Assembly (NCBI GenBank): GCA_002897115.2
Contig: BCIH01000009.1
Span: 141,000-176,498, forward strand
Source: Prototheca cutis
Taxonomy: Eukaryota > Chlorophyta > Trebouxiophyceae > Chlorellales > Chlorellaceae
Direction of reading: 5' to 3'
DNA length: 35,499 nucleotides
The stretch's first letter is position 1; every line of letters starts with the position of its first letter. The notes under the pieces were generated by a model, which saw only the letters and a list, made by a program, of their open reading frames with translations, ran no database searches and was not told the DNA's origin. Positions 1-13,162 of this stretch are shown here, piece after piece. A program made the translations under genes and the position numbers.

Positions 1-53
1 ACCACCACCACCACCACCACCACCACCACCACCACCACACACACACACACACA
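1..53. repeat. (ACC)n then (AC)n microsatellite in a midasin intron
   Basis: Positions 1-36 are a pure ACC trinucleotide run and 37-53 a pure AC dinucleotide run. The tract ends 12 nt before the acceptor AG at 64-65, so it sits in the 3' end of a midasin intron, where it serves as a C-rich but purine-interrupted stretch upstream of the splice site. It touches the window edge, so its full length is unknown. Confidence 0.95.
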
Positions 54-65
54 ATGCTGATGCAG

Positions 66-3000
66 GGCGATCGAGATGGGGCAGTGGGTGTTGTTGGACA
101 ATGCCAACCTGTGCAACCCCACGGTGCTCGACCGGCTCAACCCGCTGCTGGAGCCGCATGGCCGGCTGGCGCTGAACGAGTGTGGCTCGGCCAGCGGTGG
201 GCCGCGTGTGCTGGTCCCGCATCCGGACTTCCGGCTGTTCATGGCAATGGATCCCCGGCACGGTGAGGTCTCGCGCGCGATGCGCAACCGCGGTGTCGAG
301 ATCTTCCTGCTGCGGGGGCCCGGCGCCGCCGCAAGCCGGGCCGCCGCCGGGCTCTTGCTGGAGCAGGCAGGCATCGAGGTTCTTGACATCCAGCAAGGCA
401 TGCGGGAGCTCCACGACACAGTCACTGACCTGGTCCAAAAGGAATACAGGTGCGTCTCTGTGTGGGAAGTATTGTTGGTTGCATACCAGTTGATGGGAAC
501 AGATCTGGGGCTATGACAGCAGGCGTTGACCCAAACTGCAGCACCGTTCTTCATCCTATTTTGCATGAGTGATAAATCTATACTCCTGAAAACCAGAAAG
601 ATCTCACGACCGAATACGTCAAACCTCATTTCCTGTGCAGGCGACCGCCTGGCTTTGGGGCGCTGCGGAGCTGGGCCAAGCTGACGAGGGCCCTGGCCTC
701 GCAGGGCTGGGAGCCCGAACGGGCACTGCTGGCTGGATTCTTGCAGTCGTACAGCTCAGCGTGGAGTGCCGTCGAGGGCAGCCTCCGCCTGCCGCAGGCA
801 CGCCAGCTGCTCCAGGAACTGTGTCTCGGTGCAATTGGCCGCGATGGGTCGACAAGGCTGTGGAGAAGGGCGCTCTGGCCACTGCCCCGCGACGTCGATG
901 CGGCGGCGCGCGACTCGGGGGCGTTCTCTGCAGCACGGACTGTCACACCCTTGTTACTGGCGCTGCTGCGCCTCACCAGGATTCCTGCGGTGGACCTGAT
1001 CTCGTGTGACGCGCTTGGTTCCCGGCCCTCTGATGCTGCCGCGCTCATCGTGCCATATCAGGTGCTCCTGACCCAGGCGAGGGGACTGCCAGTGGCCATT
1101 AATGAGGCAGACCTGGTTGGCAACATGCCCGAGGGCCAGGATGCCTGGAACGTGGCCGTGGCAGCGCTGCACTTGACGGCTGTCGAGTGCCGCGACGACG
1201 GAACACAGGATCAGTCGCTTGTTCCAAGGGTGATGAACCATGTGTTCTCCGTGCGTGAGGCGGCAGCGAGAGCCGGAGCAGCGTGTTTTGCGGTGCCATA
1301 TGATGCTGCAGCAGCCATGCTGCAGGGCCTGCTCAACCCGCACGTTGTCGCCTGGGCCTTGGCACCCTGGGCGGCGGCCGAGGACGAAGCTTCTGCAGCA
1401 CTCCCTCGTGTGGGGGCTCCTCTGCCGCAACGCATTGCGCATGCCACCGTCGAAGTGAGGGTGGCCCTGGAGGTTGCGACCAAGTCTGTCGCCAGCAAGC
1501 AGGACGCCAGCACTGTGCTGCAGCTGTCGTGCTTCCGGCAAAACAACCCCCAGGCATGCTGTGGTATGATTGGGGGCCCTTGTGTGTATGGGAGTCCAAC
1601 ATTCGTGGGGAAAATGCTTACGATTTTCCAAGACCACACCATAACAGCTGCCAACACTTCCTCGTGCTGCAGGAGAGGATCAGGGAACCCCTGCGGTACC
1701 CGGTGATCGATTGGGTCTTCCCTGTGCTGGTGGCGATCACGGCCTGGGAGGAGTCCCTGCTATCCAGGGCCCCCACCTCGGAGCTCGGAGACTGGCTGGA
1801 CAAGGTGAGGCGCGTCGGGTCGGCTGGTGTGTTGCTGCACCGGACTGTGATCTTGCCTGCATGCGAAGTCAGTACACACAAACCACGGAGCCTCGGCTCA
1901 TGCTGTCTGAATCCTCCACTTCTGTCTAGGTTGGAGCCGTGCAAGAGTGGCGGTGGGCGCTGCTCGGGGCATCCCACGCTGCCTGGCCCGGCACCGACGG
2001 GCTTGCATCAATTGAGGTGGACGCAGACTCTGCTGTTGTGGCCGAAAAACTGACCTACGTCTTCACCATGCTCCGGAGCTCCATCCTCCGCATGTTGGAG
2101 GGGCCCACACCCGCCTACCTGACCGAGAGCGCGAGGCTGCAGGAGGTGATGCTGGCCGCAAGCTCCGCAGTCGGCCTGGCCAGCGGCACAGAGCCGTACC
2201 TCTGGCGCAGTGGGATGCGGCCCAACATCCCGCACGACCCCGAGCTCGCCGTCGAGCAAGCAGAGCTGTTCAAGCTGTCCCATGTCGCACGGTGCGTGCT
2301 GGCGCCGTGTTATGTTGCCTGGATGCTCCGTCCTGGAAATGTTGGGAATGATGACAGCACGTGTCGTGCAGCCCCAACCAGTGTCTTCATAAACCCTACC
2401 CTCATTCTCATGGACTGCTGCAGGCTGGATCCTCAAGGGCCCGAGGTCAACTTCCAGAACCAGCCAGTGGCACTATCTAATGCCGGCTTCGTCGTGCCAG
2501 TGGCGAAGCGAGGCGACGAGCATGATGGAATGGCAAGTGAGATGGATCAGCTCTCCGCCTTGCGTGCTGCAGAAGTTGCGGCCCTGGTGGGACTGGACAC
2601 CGACCTGCGTGCCGCTGTCATCCGGGCGCTGTGCCTGGTGTCGTCTGTGGGGGCCGGTCCGGTGCAGGCAGCCACGGTCCCTGCCGCGGAGATGGCCTCC
2701 CTGAAGAAGGTCGTTGCCGTCCTGCGCGAGAGAGTCGGCCGCCGCGTGGCGGCCGCAGTAGAGCTTGTGGACGGCCGGGGGTTGCACCAGGACACGGCGC
2801 CTCTGCCAGCTGGTTCTGAAGCCTGGCACCTCGCCGCGGGAAAGCAGGGTGTCTCGCTCCAGCAAGACTTGCTTGCGCTCACGGTGAGGAGCGGGAAAGG
2901 GTGGTCTGCAGCTTATCAATGTCAGTGGATGTTTTGGGAAACCTGGGTCCGTGCCTAAGCGAGCCAGCACACGATGGGGCTGAGCACAGCGGTTATCCAG

Positions 3001-6000
3001 CAATTTTGGTCCAATGTTGCCTTGCACTATTCCAACATGCTTCTATGCTCGGCCTCCTTTTGCATTGCAGGAGCACCTGGTGAGCCGGCAGATTCACAGT
3101 GGCTTTGGCCATGGTGGACTGCTGCGCTTGCTGATGGCCAGCGAGTGTGATGCAGCAGCCGACCCGGCGATGGCCGGGCGTGCACATGCGCTTGGCCGTG
3201 CACTGGCCAGGTGCGCCGCCGCGCCGGCGCTGACCGCCGCCGCCCTGGAGCAGCTGTGCCTGGCGCTGGACGCGAGCCCGGGTGTTGCTGCGGGCCTGGA
3301 GGCCCAGCGCTGGCAGGCGCACCTGTTGCGCGGCCTGTCGTTCCAGGCATGGCACGCGTGGCTGGCCGGCCGGTGCGGTGCCCGCGGGTGCGGTGCACAC
3401 ACCCTGCACGCCGCCACTGTCACCCGCCTGGTGCGGGTGCTGGCTGGTCCCGGCAGCGTGGCCATCTGCCAGGTGGATGCCCGCATCGGCCAGCTTCGTG
3501 CGGCAGTGCAGGAGCTCCTGGCATCCCCGGCGCCCGACCCCCGCCGCGCGGCTCTGGACGAGTGCGCCGCGCAGGCCCGAGTTGTGGCAGCGACGCTGGC
3601 GGCGCACATGGGCAGCGTGCCGGCGGGGATGCAGCCGGGCTTTGCTGCGGCTGTCGACGAGCTGGCCCGCGGGAACCTGATGCAGGAGGCGCTGCAGGCG
3701 CTTTCTGAGGCCGTGCGTGCCAGCACCCATGCTGTGCTGCAACGGGTGTGGACCGCGGGTCTGCTGGAAGTGTGCAGAGCGATGGTTTCTGCTGCCGAGG
3801 ACGATGTGCCATGTGAGCTCTGCGTGGGGTTTGATCTGTGTGAGTTGCAAAAGGGCATTGATGGGATGCTTGCGTTCCGCAAGACGTGATGTGCGGGATG
3901 TGGGGTGCCCGTGGAATGGGTACTTGTGTATGCCAACCAAAATCGGCAACGTCGGTCACATGGCACGGAGCCTGCTCCCACCGTACACCCTCTCACAGCC
4001 GTTTCCACCATCGGCAGCCACTGGGTCCTCATTGGGCTGGCGCGCCTGCACCTGTCCCTGCCACCTGCTGCTGGTGATCCTGGGGCCGAAGCGGAGCTGC
4101 TGCGGCAGCACAAGCTGGCGATGCTCCAAGGCAGGGTGCTTCCGGAGCGTGATGCCTTGGCCATGGTTGCCTCGCTGCCAGGTGGGGCAATATGAACAGG
4201 GGAAGGTGCTGACCGCGCGGTGGGTGTACCTGTTATGACGAGATCCAACTCCAATGGGTCTGGGATGGTGGTGCAGTGTAGTTAGCCCTTGCCTGTCATC
4301 GTTTCAATGGCGCAGGCCAAGGGGACGACGGTGCAGCCCCGAGTGTGCACCGACAGACCGCGGAGCAACTGGAGGAAGAGGCTCGGCAGCTGAAAATGCA
4401 CTGTGTGCCCCGGCCCACCCCGCCCACGTACTTTGAGCTGCGACGGGAGGTCGAACGGTTTGCAGAGGGCGTCGCAGACATCAATGCTGTGCTGAGCCTG
4501 TCGCAGGTGCGCGGTGCTGTTCAATGGGAGCTGTTTGCAGCTGTCGTTGCACACTAGCTCGAGCCTGTTGCATGAGCATCCTCTTTCTTGGGCATCTCTA
4601 TCTGGGTCAGGACTTACGGTCCAATCTCATGTCCTCCTTGCACAGGCACTGGCGAGCACTGGGGAGCAGGATGATGCTTTGGCGATTGCCAGGGCCCATG
4701 CGCTGTATGAGACGTGCACGTCCTGGACAGCTGCTCTGACAGAGCGGTATGCCGCATACCGGGACGTCATCGGCCCAGTGCAGTGTGCTGTGTATGAGCT
4801 GCAGTATGGCCTTGACTTGGTCGTCACCGAGCGGCAAGTGCTCGCGCATGCTGCGGGGGCCCAGGATGCGCGGTCGGCCGCTGACCTGCTGCAGTTCCCA
4901 CGGCTGCCGCTGTCCCGCCTGCCTACTGCGGCTGCCCTCAGCACAGTTACCGAGGACCAAGTGCCCGGTGACAACAGTGCCGTGCAGAGGCTGAGCCGCC
5001 GGCTGCGTCTACTCCTGGCGACCCTGGACGACTGCACGCGGACGCTGTGTGCACTGCGTCAGGCCTCTGCCCCGCTGGGGAGCTCGCCTGCTTGGACCAC
5101 GGCACATGAGGTTTTCCGCGAGCTTCTGTCCGTGTGGGGCAGCGTGCAGCGCGAGGAGGAGCGCCTGGAGAAGGAGGCAGCCGAGACGTTCAAGACGAAG
5201 GAAAAATCCATCACGATGACGCTCGATGAACAGGTGTGCAGCGATGCTGTGCCAGGATGGTGGTTTACCACTTCCTGGCAATGACTATGTTCATATTGGC
5301 TGGATCACGAGTGATCCGTACTCAGCTATGATATTCTTCGGTTGCTGTAGGAGGACGAGGAGGCATACAAGGCACGTTTCCCAGACTACGGCCAGGCCTT
5401 TGCTGACCTGGACGATCCGGAGGCTCCCCCTCGGATGGACGATGTGCCAGTCGAGTCAGCCGCCGCCGTCGAGCAGCGTGCGGCGTACGCGCTCATTGGG
5501 CGACTCAAGGGCGCGGTCCTGTCTCGACTGACCATCGCGCACGAGGCCATGTTTGGCGCGCAGGTGAAGGAGGCCGCACCTGGGCGCGAGCTGGAGCAGT
5601 TTGGGCCTGTCTACGAGCTTGGGCACGTGCTGCTCGAGCCCGTGCTGGATGCACTGCCCGCCAGTGCCGATTGCCACGCATACTCTGGGCACATTGCGGC
5701 GCTGTGGTTGCAGCACCGCACGCTGTCCGAGCCAGCGCGCAAGGTCCTGGACCCGGAGCTCTTCAGCATGCACGCGCCGGCTCCCCAGGAGGCACTGCTG
5801 GTCAGAGAACCCCTGGATGCGCTGAGGAAGCGGCTCAGGGAGCTGCTGCAGGAGTGGCCAGAGCATGTCCTCCTTGCTCAGGTGTGTGGCGGCTGGCAGT
5901 GAACTGGTATTCTGGTTTGGGGGTTGGGCCAGTGCTGTTGTCGTGGCAACTGCGTGCTGCAAGTTGACCTCCCTCCTGTGCGCACCCCCTTGCAGTTGCT

Positions 6001-9000
6001 GGTCATCTCTGACCGCATTCTGGCCATGGACGTGGCGGCACCACTCAAGGCCATCATGACCGGTGTGGAGCTGCTCCTGGGAAGGGCACAGCAGTGGGAG
6101 GTTACGGCAGCGAAGCACGTCAGCCTGGCTGCGCCTCTGGACACGCTGCTCTCGCTGGTCGGCCGGTGGCGCAAGCTGGAGTTGGAGGGATGGCGGTCCC
6201 TGATGAAGAAGATCGAGCAGGACTTTGAGCTGGCTGCCAAGAAGGTGCAGATAGCGGATGGGGATTCATCAGCTGCTTGTGTGCGTTATGTGAGCCGTGA
6301 GAACCGCCCGCACGGCAACGAGCGTGCCAGCAGCATTCCCATGATCGCCTGGGCCCACCCCTCATCCGATTCTGTACTCACAATGCAGGCATGGTTTTCG
6401 CTATATGAACTTGTGATAGAGGGAACACTGGGATGGCGGCCATTTGATATCACGGCAGTCATCATGGACCTCAAGGCCATGTTCGAGGTGCGTCATCTGG
6501 AAGGATTGGAAGGGGGTTAATGGGGATTCGCCGGCAGTCCGCCAGGCGCAAGGTCTGTCCGCTCACAAGCCATGTATCCCCTGCATTCTGACAACAGGGA
6601 GCGAGCCTGGGCGAGTTCAAGCCGCTGCTCAGCTTGCTGGTCACCTTTGCTGGCCACCTAGATACCTTGCTGGGACCGGAGGCAAGCTCCGAAGAGAAAG
6701 GGAGAGCCAATCTGTTGAAGACGGTTCTCCTGAACGTTCGTGGATATTACAGCCAGTTCGTCAAGGACATCTCAGATGCCATCCGCACGGGGCTGAAGGA
6801 GCAGGAGAAGCAGCTCAAGGTGAGCCAGCAGGCTGGGTGCCGATGCGTGTCCAGGGCATCAACCGCAGTGGTTTGTTCCAACCCGATCGCCACACAACCA
6901 TTCAACACTTCACAGGACTATGTTAACCTCCAAAAATGGGAGTTTAGGGGTTACGAGGACACCAAGCATTCGGCGGAGAAGCATCAACGGCAGCTCCATC
7001 GTCTGGCCAGGCGTGTCACCGAGCTCTATAAACAGCCCGCAGCAGCATCCATTGCAAGGACTCTCACCAATTCAGGTGCAGCCCCGTCGGACCCTGCCGA
7101 TGGCACAGCTGGACAGGCAGCCAAAGTGTCGGCAGTAGCCTCGCTGTCGGCAGCACCCAAGACCACGCAAGGTGTCGGCACTGAGGCGGCTGCACTGTGC
7201 GCCAATGCTGAGCATTTGGCGGAGGCGGTTCATGAAATGTCATCAGCCATCGTGGGAAGACTGGCAGACCTTCGCCAAGATACGCAGCGGGGCCATGTTG
7301 CTCGAAAGCAGCTTGCCTTGAAAGAGCTCCTTGAGCAGTTGGCAGAGCTGGGCATCAGCAAGTCAGAACTGGCCGTGCCTCCAGAATGCCGGACGACGCT
7401 GTCATACTTTGTCCAGGTATGGAGACTGCAGTACATGATCAACCCCCCGTGCCTTCCATGTCGGCTGATTGGTTTTTGGTTTGGACGTCAAATTGTTGGT
7501 GAGCCGTTGGCGGCTGGATTGGGACTCACATCAAGCCACAATGTTTTATTCTGTGCAGCCTTCCTGCTTCGGACCGTGGCCAGAGAGCTCCGATGTCTTT
7601 GATCAAACGGTGTCTAGGAGTGACGACTGGTATTACAAGTCGCTCCTTCGAATCTCTAAGATGGAAGAGGTACGGGCTGGGGATTTAACGAGTTGAAGTC
7701 CCGTAGAATGAATAGACGCTGGCCTTTGCCATAAGGAATTATTTCCCTCAACCTTTTAATCTAATTACCATTTCTCCGCAGGTCATACAAACTGGGGCCC
7801 ACAGCGATCTTGAGCAGCATCAGGCGAATTCCATCCAGCTCATTGCCCGGCATCTCATCTACATCCTTCAGCAGCTGCGGCGCCAGATGGAAAGCAGCAG
7901 GCGCAGCTCTCTTCGATGCTACGCTCAAAAGTTCAGGCTGTCAGCTGGTCGTCAAACGCAGCCGCCGGAGCAGATCCTGCTGCGGGAAAAATTCACAGAA
8001 TGCTCCGCTGCTCTTGTTCATACCAGAGGACTTGTCCAGGAAAGTATTGCGGCCATTGACATCAGTCACAGCATGGGAGCAGCATCCAGGAAGGAGGCCG
8101 CACAGAGGCTTGGAGATAGTCTTCGCGCATGGAGTGCCCAAGCGTCAGGCCTTCAGCAAGCACTCAAGCAGCATGCATTCCAGTTTGACGGGACCTCCTA
8201 CGTTGTCCGACCTGATGTGGAGACAGTGATCGTGGAGGCCACCTCGGCGCTTCACGCCTTGAGAGCTCTTGTCAGTGATGCCGCTGACCGGATGGGAGAA
8301 CCGGCTGTCATGGCTTTGAACCGCTACCTCCAGGACGAGCTGGAGCAATGCATGGATCCGCCTGTGCGGATGGAGCAGCTAGGCACTACAGGAGCCACCG
8401 CCCTGGAGACAAGCCTACCAGACGATTCAGGATCTCAAGTGGAGCTGGACGGGACGAAGTTGGATGTGATGATGATGCAGTTCAGAGGCATCATGGAGAA
8501 CATCCACAGGAGGTTGACCGTGATGGAGCGAGCATCTGCAGCTCACGCGCCTTCCTTGGACGTAGACGAATTTTATTCGTCGTTGGTCTCCGCATCTCAG
8601 GCACTGTCGGCCGTCAACGCATCAGCTTGCAGGCTTGCCTACGTCATCACCTCCATATTCTGTGGCCTTCTTATGGAAGGCTTCTGCCGGCCTCAGGATG
8701 ATCCTGGTAAGTGGCCTGCATGCGCTGAAGTTCGCAGCTGGGGGGGATGCGGCGGACTGTCGCTCACTCTTTGAGGTTGCTCTCATTTTCAGATGCGGGA
8801 GAGCAAGAGGGACCAACTCGTGAAGGAACTGGAATGGGAGAAGGCTCCACCAAGGGTGCAAAGGACGTGAGTGACGAATTAGACAACGAGGACCAGCTCC
8901 TGGGGACGAACAAGGAAGAGAAGAAAGAAGAGGATGATACTACCCCCGACAACGATGACGCTAAAGGTAAGATGGAGGCGATGAGAGACAGTGGCTATTG

Positions 9001-12000
9001 TTGGGTATTTGTTGCTATTGTTCACAGAGTTGTGGTAGTGACTACGAGCTTGACTAGGTGGTGTCAGCTGAACTCATGGTTAAACTGACAGCCTCATTGA
9101 CCAACCAAATTGTCGTTATTTTTCAGGAGTGGAAATGGAAGATGACTTTGACGGGAAACTTCAGGACATTGAGGAGTTGGAGAACGATGGTAAAGTTATT
9201 TTGATCTTTGACATTGGCAGGGATGCATGCATTGCACAGATTGCATTGAAAAGGAGTTGACGCTGATACTCTACCTGTGCCGTATTAAATCCTGCCATCA
9301 TGTTCTTGTGTGCGACAGGAGATGATGATGAGCAAGAAGAAGGCGAAGCAGAGGAGCTAGACCGCCAAATGGGCGATACTGGCGATCAAGGGGAGGATGT
9401 CGATGAGATGAAAACTGAGGCCGTGGAGGAAACAGATGTGGTAAGGGGGCTGATGATCCTTGCAATTGTGCCCATTCAGCTCAACGGAGCTATATTGACG
9501 TCTCAATGCTTGACACTGAGCAGGGGGAGGACATGGGCGGCCCAGAGCAGACAACCAAAACCGAGAATGAGTACGCTCCTGCTGGCGATGAGCAGTCGCA
9601 AGAACAGACAGAACAGCAGGGCGACCAGGACCAGCAGCCAGACCAAGACGTGGAAACGGCTCAGGATGAAGAGGATGAGGAAAATGGCAAGGAAACAAAA
9701 CAGTAAGCGCTGAGAAATACGGTGGAAGTGTGTGCTCCTGTTGTTTGTATATCCAGAATTTACCCCAAAAAATCACCACGAACACGTCCAATGGCGCAGG
9801 GCCAATGAGAATAATCACACACATGAGGAGGAGAGGCCTGCGGAGTTCGATATTCCTGACCAGCTGGATCAGTCGCTCGCGGTACGAACTTTATTTTCAC
9901 GAGCTCTTGCCTAATCGTGAGCCATTCTGTGAGATTTTCAGCTCATCACGTCCGGATTCAATCCTCTTTTGCTTCTGCAGGAGGAGGAGGATGACAATGC
10001 GGATGATCAATGTGAACAACAGGAAGATGTGCAGCAGGCGGCTGAGGAACAAGCAGAGGAGAGTGCTGCTTCTGGCTCCGATTCAGAGATGGATGGCGCG
10101 CTAAAGAACCTTCAAGAGTAAGAGGTCACATTTGGCAATCCCCTGTGTAGTGTGTTGTGCGACGTGATTCCCACAACCCGATCCCCCACTCTCCCCCATG
10201 ACAAAGCAGGGAGGGCGATCAGCAGGAGCCGCAGGAGCAGCAAGAGAACGAGGGAGAAGAGGCCGCAGATCCAACCTTGACAGCACCGCGACATGACGAT
10301 TCCAGCCAATCCCCGGATGAACGGCAAGAACAGGATGCAAACGGCGGTGGGCCTTCTCAACCTTCAGCGCCAAATGCAGAGCAATCTGTACCTGGATCTG
10401 GTGGTGAAGCTGGCAAGGAGAGGCCAGAGGAGAATCAAGAACTCCAGCAGAGCACCGTGCCTACGTCTGGAGGAACGAAGTTTGGCGAGTATGATGAGGC
10501 CACTCCATCTGGGGAGACCTCAAGAAATCAGCAGACGAATCCTTACCGTAGTCTTGGTGAGTGGAGTGCGGCAGCGATCTCACAGCTGTTTGCAGTGGCC
10601 GCAATCGACAGTGCGATGTGTTCTCACTACATATTTGTTCCTGGCACAGGCGATGCCCTGGAGAAGTGGATGAAGGATCTTTCGGTGATGGATGACGGAG
10701 ATGGTGAAGACCAGGCCCAGCCTGAGAGGGACATCCAGGATCCCATGGCGGCGGAATACAGATACCTGAATGAGCAGGAGCAGCTAGCGCAAGGCGATCA
10801 GCAGGCCCTGGGAGCTGCATTGGAAGGCCAGACTGAGGAGACGATGCCAGATGAAGCGGACGTTGCAATGGAGGAGGCTGGAGAGGACCTGGATGTCCGG
10901 CGGGCATCTACACTGCAGCACGATGAATCTGTGGAGGCTGCGGCAGCCACAGACAGAAAATCTGAAGATGCCAGCGCGGCACTGCGGGACGAGGAGCCGG
11001 AAGGGATGTTGCAGACTGCGGAACTTCCCAATCCTGACGGCGAAGGGATTGGTCCATCTGCGGTGATGTCTCTGATTGGGGAAGTGAAACCACAGATGCC
11101 ATCCCACATGGACGTGGTAAGTATTTCTGGGTTCCATCTTCAATCTTCAACAATATATGTGCGAAGGTATGGCACATTCCCTTTGGAGCTCATGTGGCTG
11201 CTCTGAACGTCCCGTTGTGCAGGACAAGCCAACTGGAGAAACTCCGGCGTCCATGGATGTTGCCCACTATCCAGACTCTACGCCTGGCAAGCGCTCGCAC
11301 TGTCTCGTGGGTGTTCGATAGCAATTGTCTGGTGCTATGGGAAGACGTCGCGGTCCCCATCTCGATCAGAAAGTTGGCATTAACATCTTCATCCGCAGGA
11401 TCACACGCTCTGGAGTGGACCTCGTTTGATCAACAAAACGCTGGTCTGATCGGCGATTTGTGCGATCGATTGAGACTAATTCTGGAGCCATCTACAGCTA
11501 AGAAGCTTAAGGGGGACTTCAGATCTGGAAAGAGGATCAACATGAAGAGGGTAAGATTTTATGCCGAGTCCACTCCGCCTCTAGTCAAGCAATGGAGCTG
11601 ATAACCTCAGATGGGGCGCGCGTGCAACTCTTGCTCTCATTCAAATTGCGCTACAGGTGATCTCATACATTGCTTCCCAATTCCGGAAGGACAAGATCTG
11701 GCTCAGGCGCAGCATTCCAGATACGCGCAAGTATCAGGTTGTTCTCGCCGTGGATAATTCCAAATCCATGTCAGAGATGGGCTGCGTTCCAGACGCCCTG
11801 AGGTCACTGAACTTGATCAGCAAGGCGATGACCAGGCTGGAGGTGAGATGGTTGGCATGAGCGCGTGCCTCCATGATTTCGATACCGCCAAGCCGTGCTG
11901 ACACATTATCCACAATTGTGTGCAGGTTGGTGAACTGTCTATTGTCAAGTTTGGCGGTGGCGCGGGGACAGAAATTCTGCTTCCATTCAGCCCACAGTTC

Positions 12001-12714
12001 ACCGACAGCGACGGCAACAGAATTATTTCCCAGGTGCGTTGTGGGGTTCAGCTGGCTGGAAGCAGAGCATTGGAACATCATAATGTGGCATGCTACATCA
12101 GTGTACCTCTTGTTTGTGGTGGATCGGCGGCGTTTGACAAATTGTATCAGGACCACGACTATGGTGTCACCCAACTGTGCACTGTCGTCTTCGTGCAGTT
12201 GAGCTTTGACCAGGACAATCAAATATCGGACACGCCTATTTTGTCTCTGCTGCAAACGCTGGATCCGCTCCTGACAAGTGCGAGAGCTCGCCAACAGGGT
12301 ACCATGCGGAGCTCTTTGAAGCAACTGGTCGTCATTCTTGGCGATGGCAATATCAGCGAGTCTCAGAGCCTGCCAGCGCAGATTCGGGAGACGACGATGA
12401 AGTCCGGCGTACTCTTTGTGTTCATCATCTTGGACAACCCCAAAATGTCGCTTCTGGACAGACAGGTGAGAGGTCTGGGCGTTTTTGTGAACGCAAGGTG
12501 CCTTGCACCCGTCCCCTGATCGACCAGGCTGAATAAGCAACATTTCTCTCTCCCTGTGCAGTCCTTTACGTTCCATGGCGGGAAACTGGAGGAAGAGAAG
12601 TACCTGAAGTCGTTCCCTTTCCCCTACTATATTTTGGTCCGGGACGCGCAGCTTCTCCCGCAAACTTTGGCCTCCCTGCTTTCCCAGTGGTTCCAGTTCC
12701 AGTCGTCAAATTGA
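66..12714 (+). CDS. MDN1: Midasin (MDN1/Rea1), 5'-truncated, about 30 exons
   Basis: Giant AAA+ ATPase that mechanically removes assembly factors from pre-60S ribosomes in the nucleus. The window opens in one of the last AAA+ modules (WVLLDNANLCNPTVLDRLN, HPDFRLFMAMDP, then RAMRNRGVEIF). The long linker follows, then an acidic Asp/Glu-rich segment (GTGMGEG, ELDRQMGD, NPYRSL motifs) and a C-terminal VWA/MIDAS domain. Exons with consistent phase: 66-449, 641-1553, 1673-1804, 1930-2291, 2424-2883, 3071-3839, 3999-4181, 4316-4506, 4646-5233, 5351-5881, 5996-6244, 6389-6487, 6598-6819, 6916-7416, 7559-7669, 7782-8706, 8793-8966, 9127-9189, 9319-9440. Junctions between about 9514 and 11600 are less certain. 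The last four are 11657-11842, 11926-12033, 12199-12465 and 12562-12714. The ends at 1553 (GC donor, alternative 1583) and 3839 (alternative 3812) are my choice among in-frame options. The product is recognised from end to end; only splice details are open. Confidence 0.95.
8793..11118 (+). other. MDN1: Acidic (Asp/Glu/Gln-rich) segment of midasin
   Basis: This part of the midasin gene is split into many short exons encoding Asp/Glu-rich, low-complexity sequence with interspersed Gln. In the midasin family this region tethers the MIDAS domain flexibly to the linker. Conserved islands are visible: GTGMGEG and DVSDELDNEDQLLGT near 8830-8910, ELDRQMGD near 9355, and NPYRSLG/DALEKWMKDLSV split by an intron near 10556-10649. 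Several introns have phase-1 junctions falling after the first base of a Gly codon (8706, 8966, 9189). Composition makes exon calling by eye weaker here than elsewhere in the gene. Confidence 0.85.
11657..12714 (+). other. MDN1: C-terminal VWA/MIDAS domain of midasin
   Basis: The last four exons encode the von Willebrand A-type domain that in midasin binds the UBL domains of Rsa4 and Ytm1. The metal site DxSxS is present as VDNSKSMSE near 11750. It is followed by the helix SLNLISKAMTRLE, strand GELSIVKFGG, the segment VVILGDGNISES (the usual SDG is GDG here), VLFVFIILDNP, and the diagnostic C-terminal SFPFPYYILVRD ending in QWFQFQSSN. All four exons are multiples of three and join in phase 0. 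The stop is TGA at 12712-12714. Confidence 0.95.
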
Positions 12715-13162
12715 GAGTGCTTTCTTGAAGCTTGTATTTTGTTTGCACTGCCAGTACACCGTAATCAGACGTTTCATTGCAAGACTGACTGTAATTTGCC
12801 TCACCTTTGCCTGGTATGATATATTCTTTCAGGTGGGCCCATGCCGTAGGCCTGCATGCCTCATGTGCATGACCATACGTATTTCCAGCTGTGTAAATTG
12901 TTTGGCGAGAACAAAGGGGAGAGCAAGTGGAGCAAACGAAGGTTGATGGGCACGATAATCAGGTGCTGGTGAACTAGGGCGAATCACCGCCGTCTTCGTA
13001 GCCCAACCTGGATAGATCTCGATGGTGGATGAAGGTCATTTTTTATCATGCCACGGCTCGTGTGAAATATCGATGGAAAAGAGGCGGTTTGGTCTTCCTG
13101 TCGAGGCGGCCCTTGATCGCGTATTTGGAGGTGAATTAATTGCTCCCCGTCACGTTCTCTCT
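12715..13162. other. Midasin 3' UTR and tRNA upstream region
   Basis: No coding sequence recognised. The first part is presumably the midasin 3' UTR, with TGTAA at 12892-12896. The rest is AT-richer DNA leading to the tRNA gene. Short open frames on both strands have no family resemblance. Confidence 0.6.
12892..12896 (+). promoter_or_regulatory. TGTAA putative polyadenylation signal of midasin
   Basis: TGTAA is the usual nuclear polyadenylation signal in chlorophyte algae. This copy lies 178 nt after the midasin stop, and no earlier copy is better placed. Position fits; the short motif also occurs by chance. Confidence 0.45.

Noticed and set aside
3094..4254. 386-codon open frame on the minus strand
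   Set aside because: It lies opposite well-conserved midasin exons; Ser/Ala/Arg-rich composition typical of a shadow frame.
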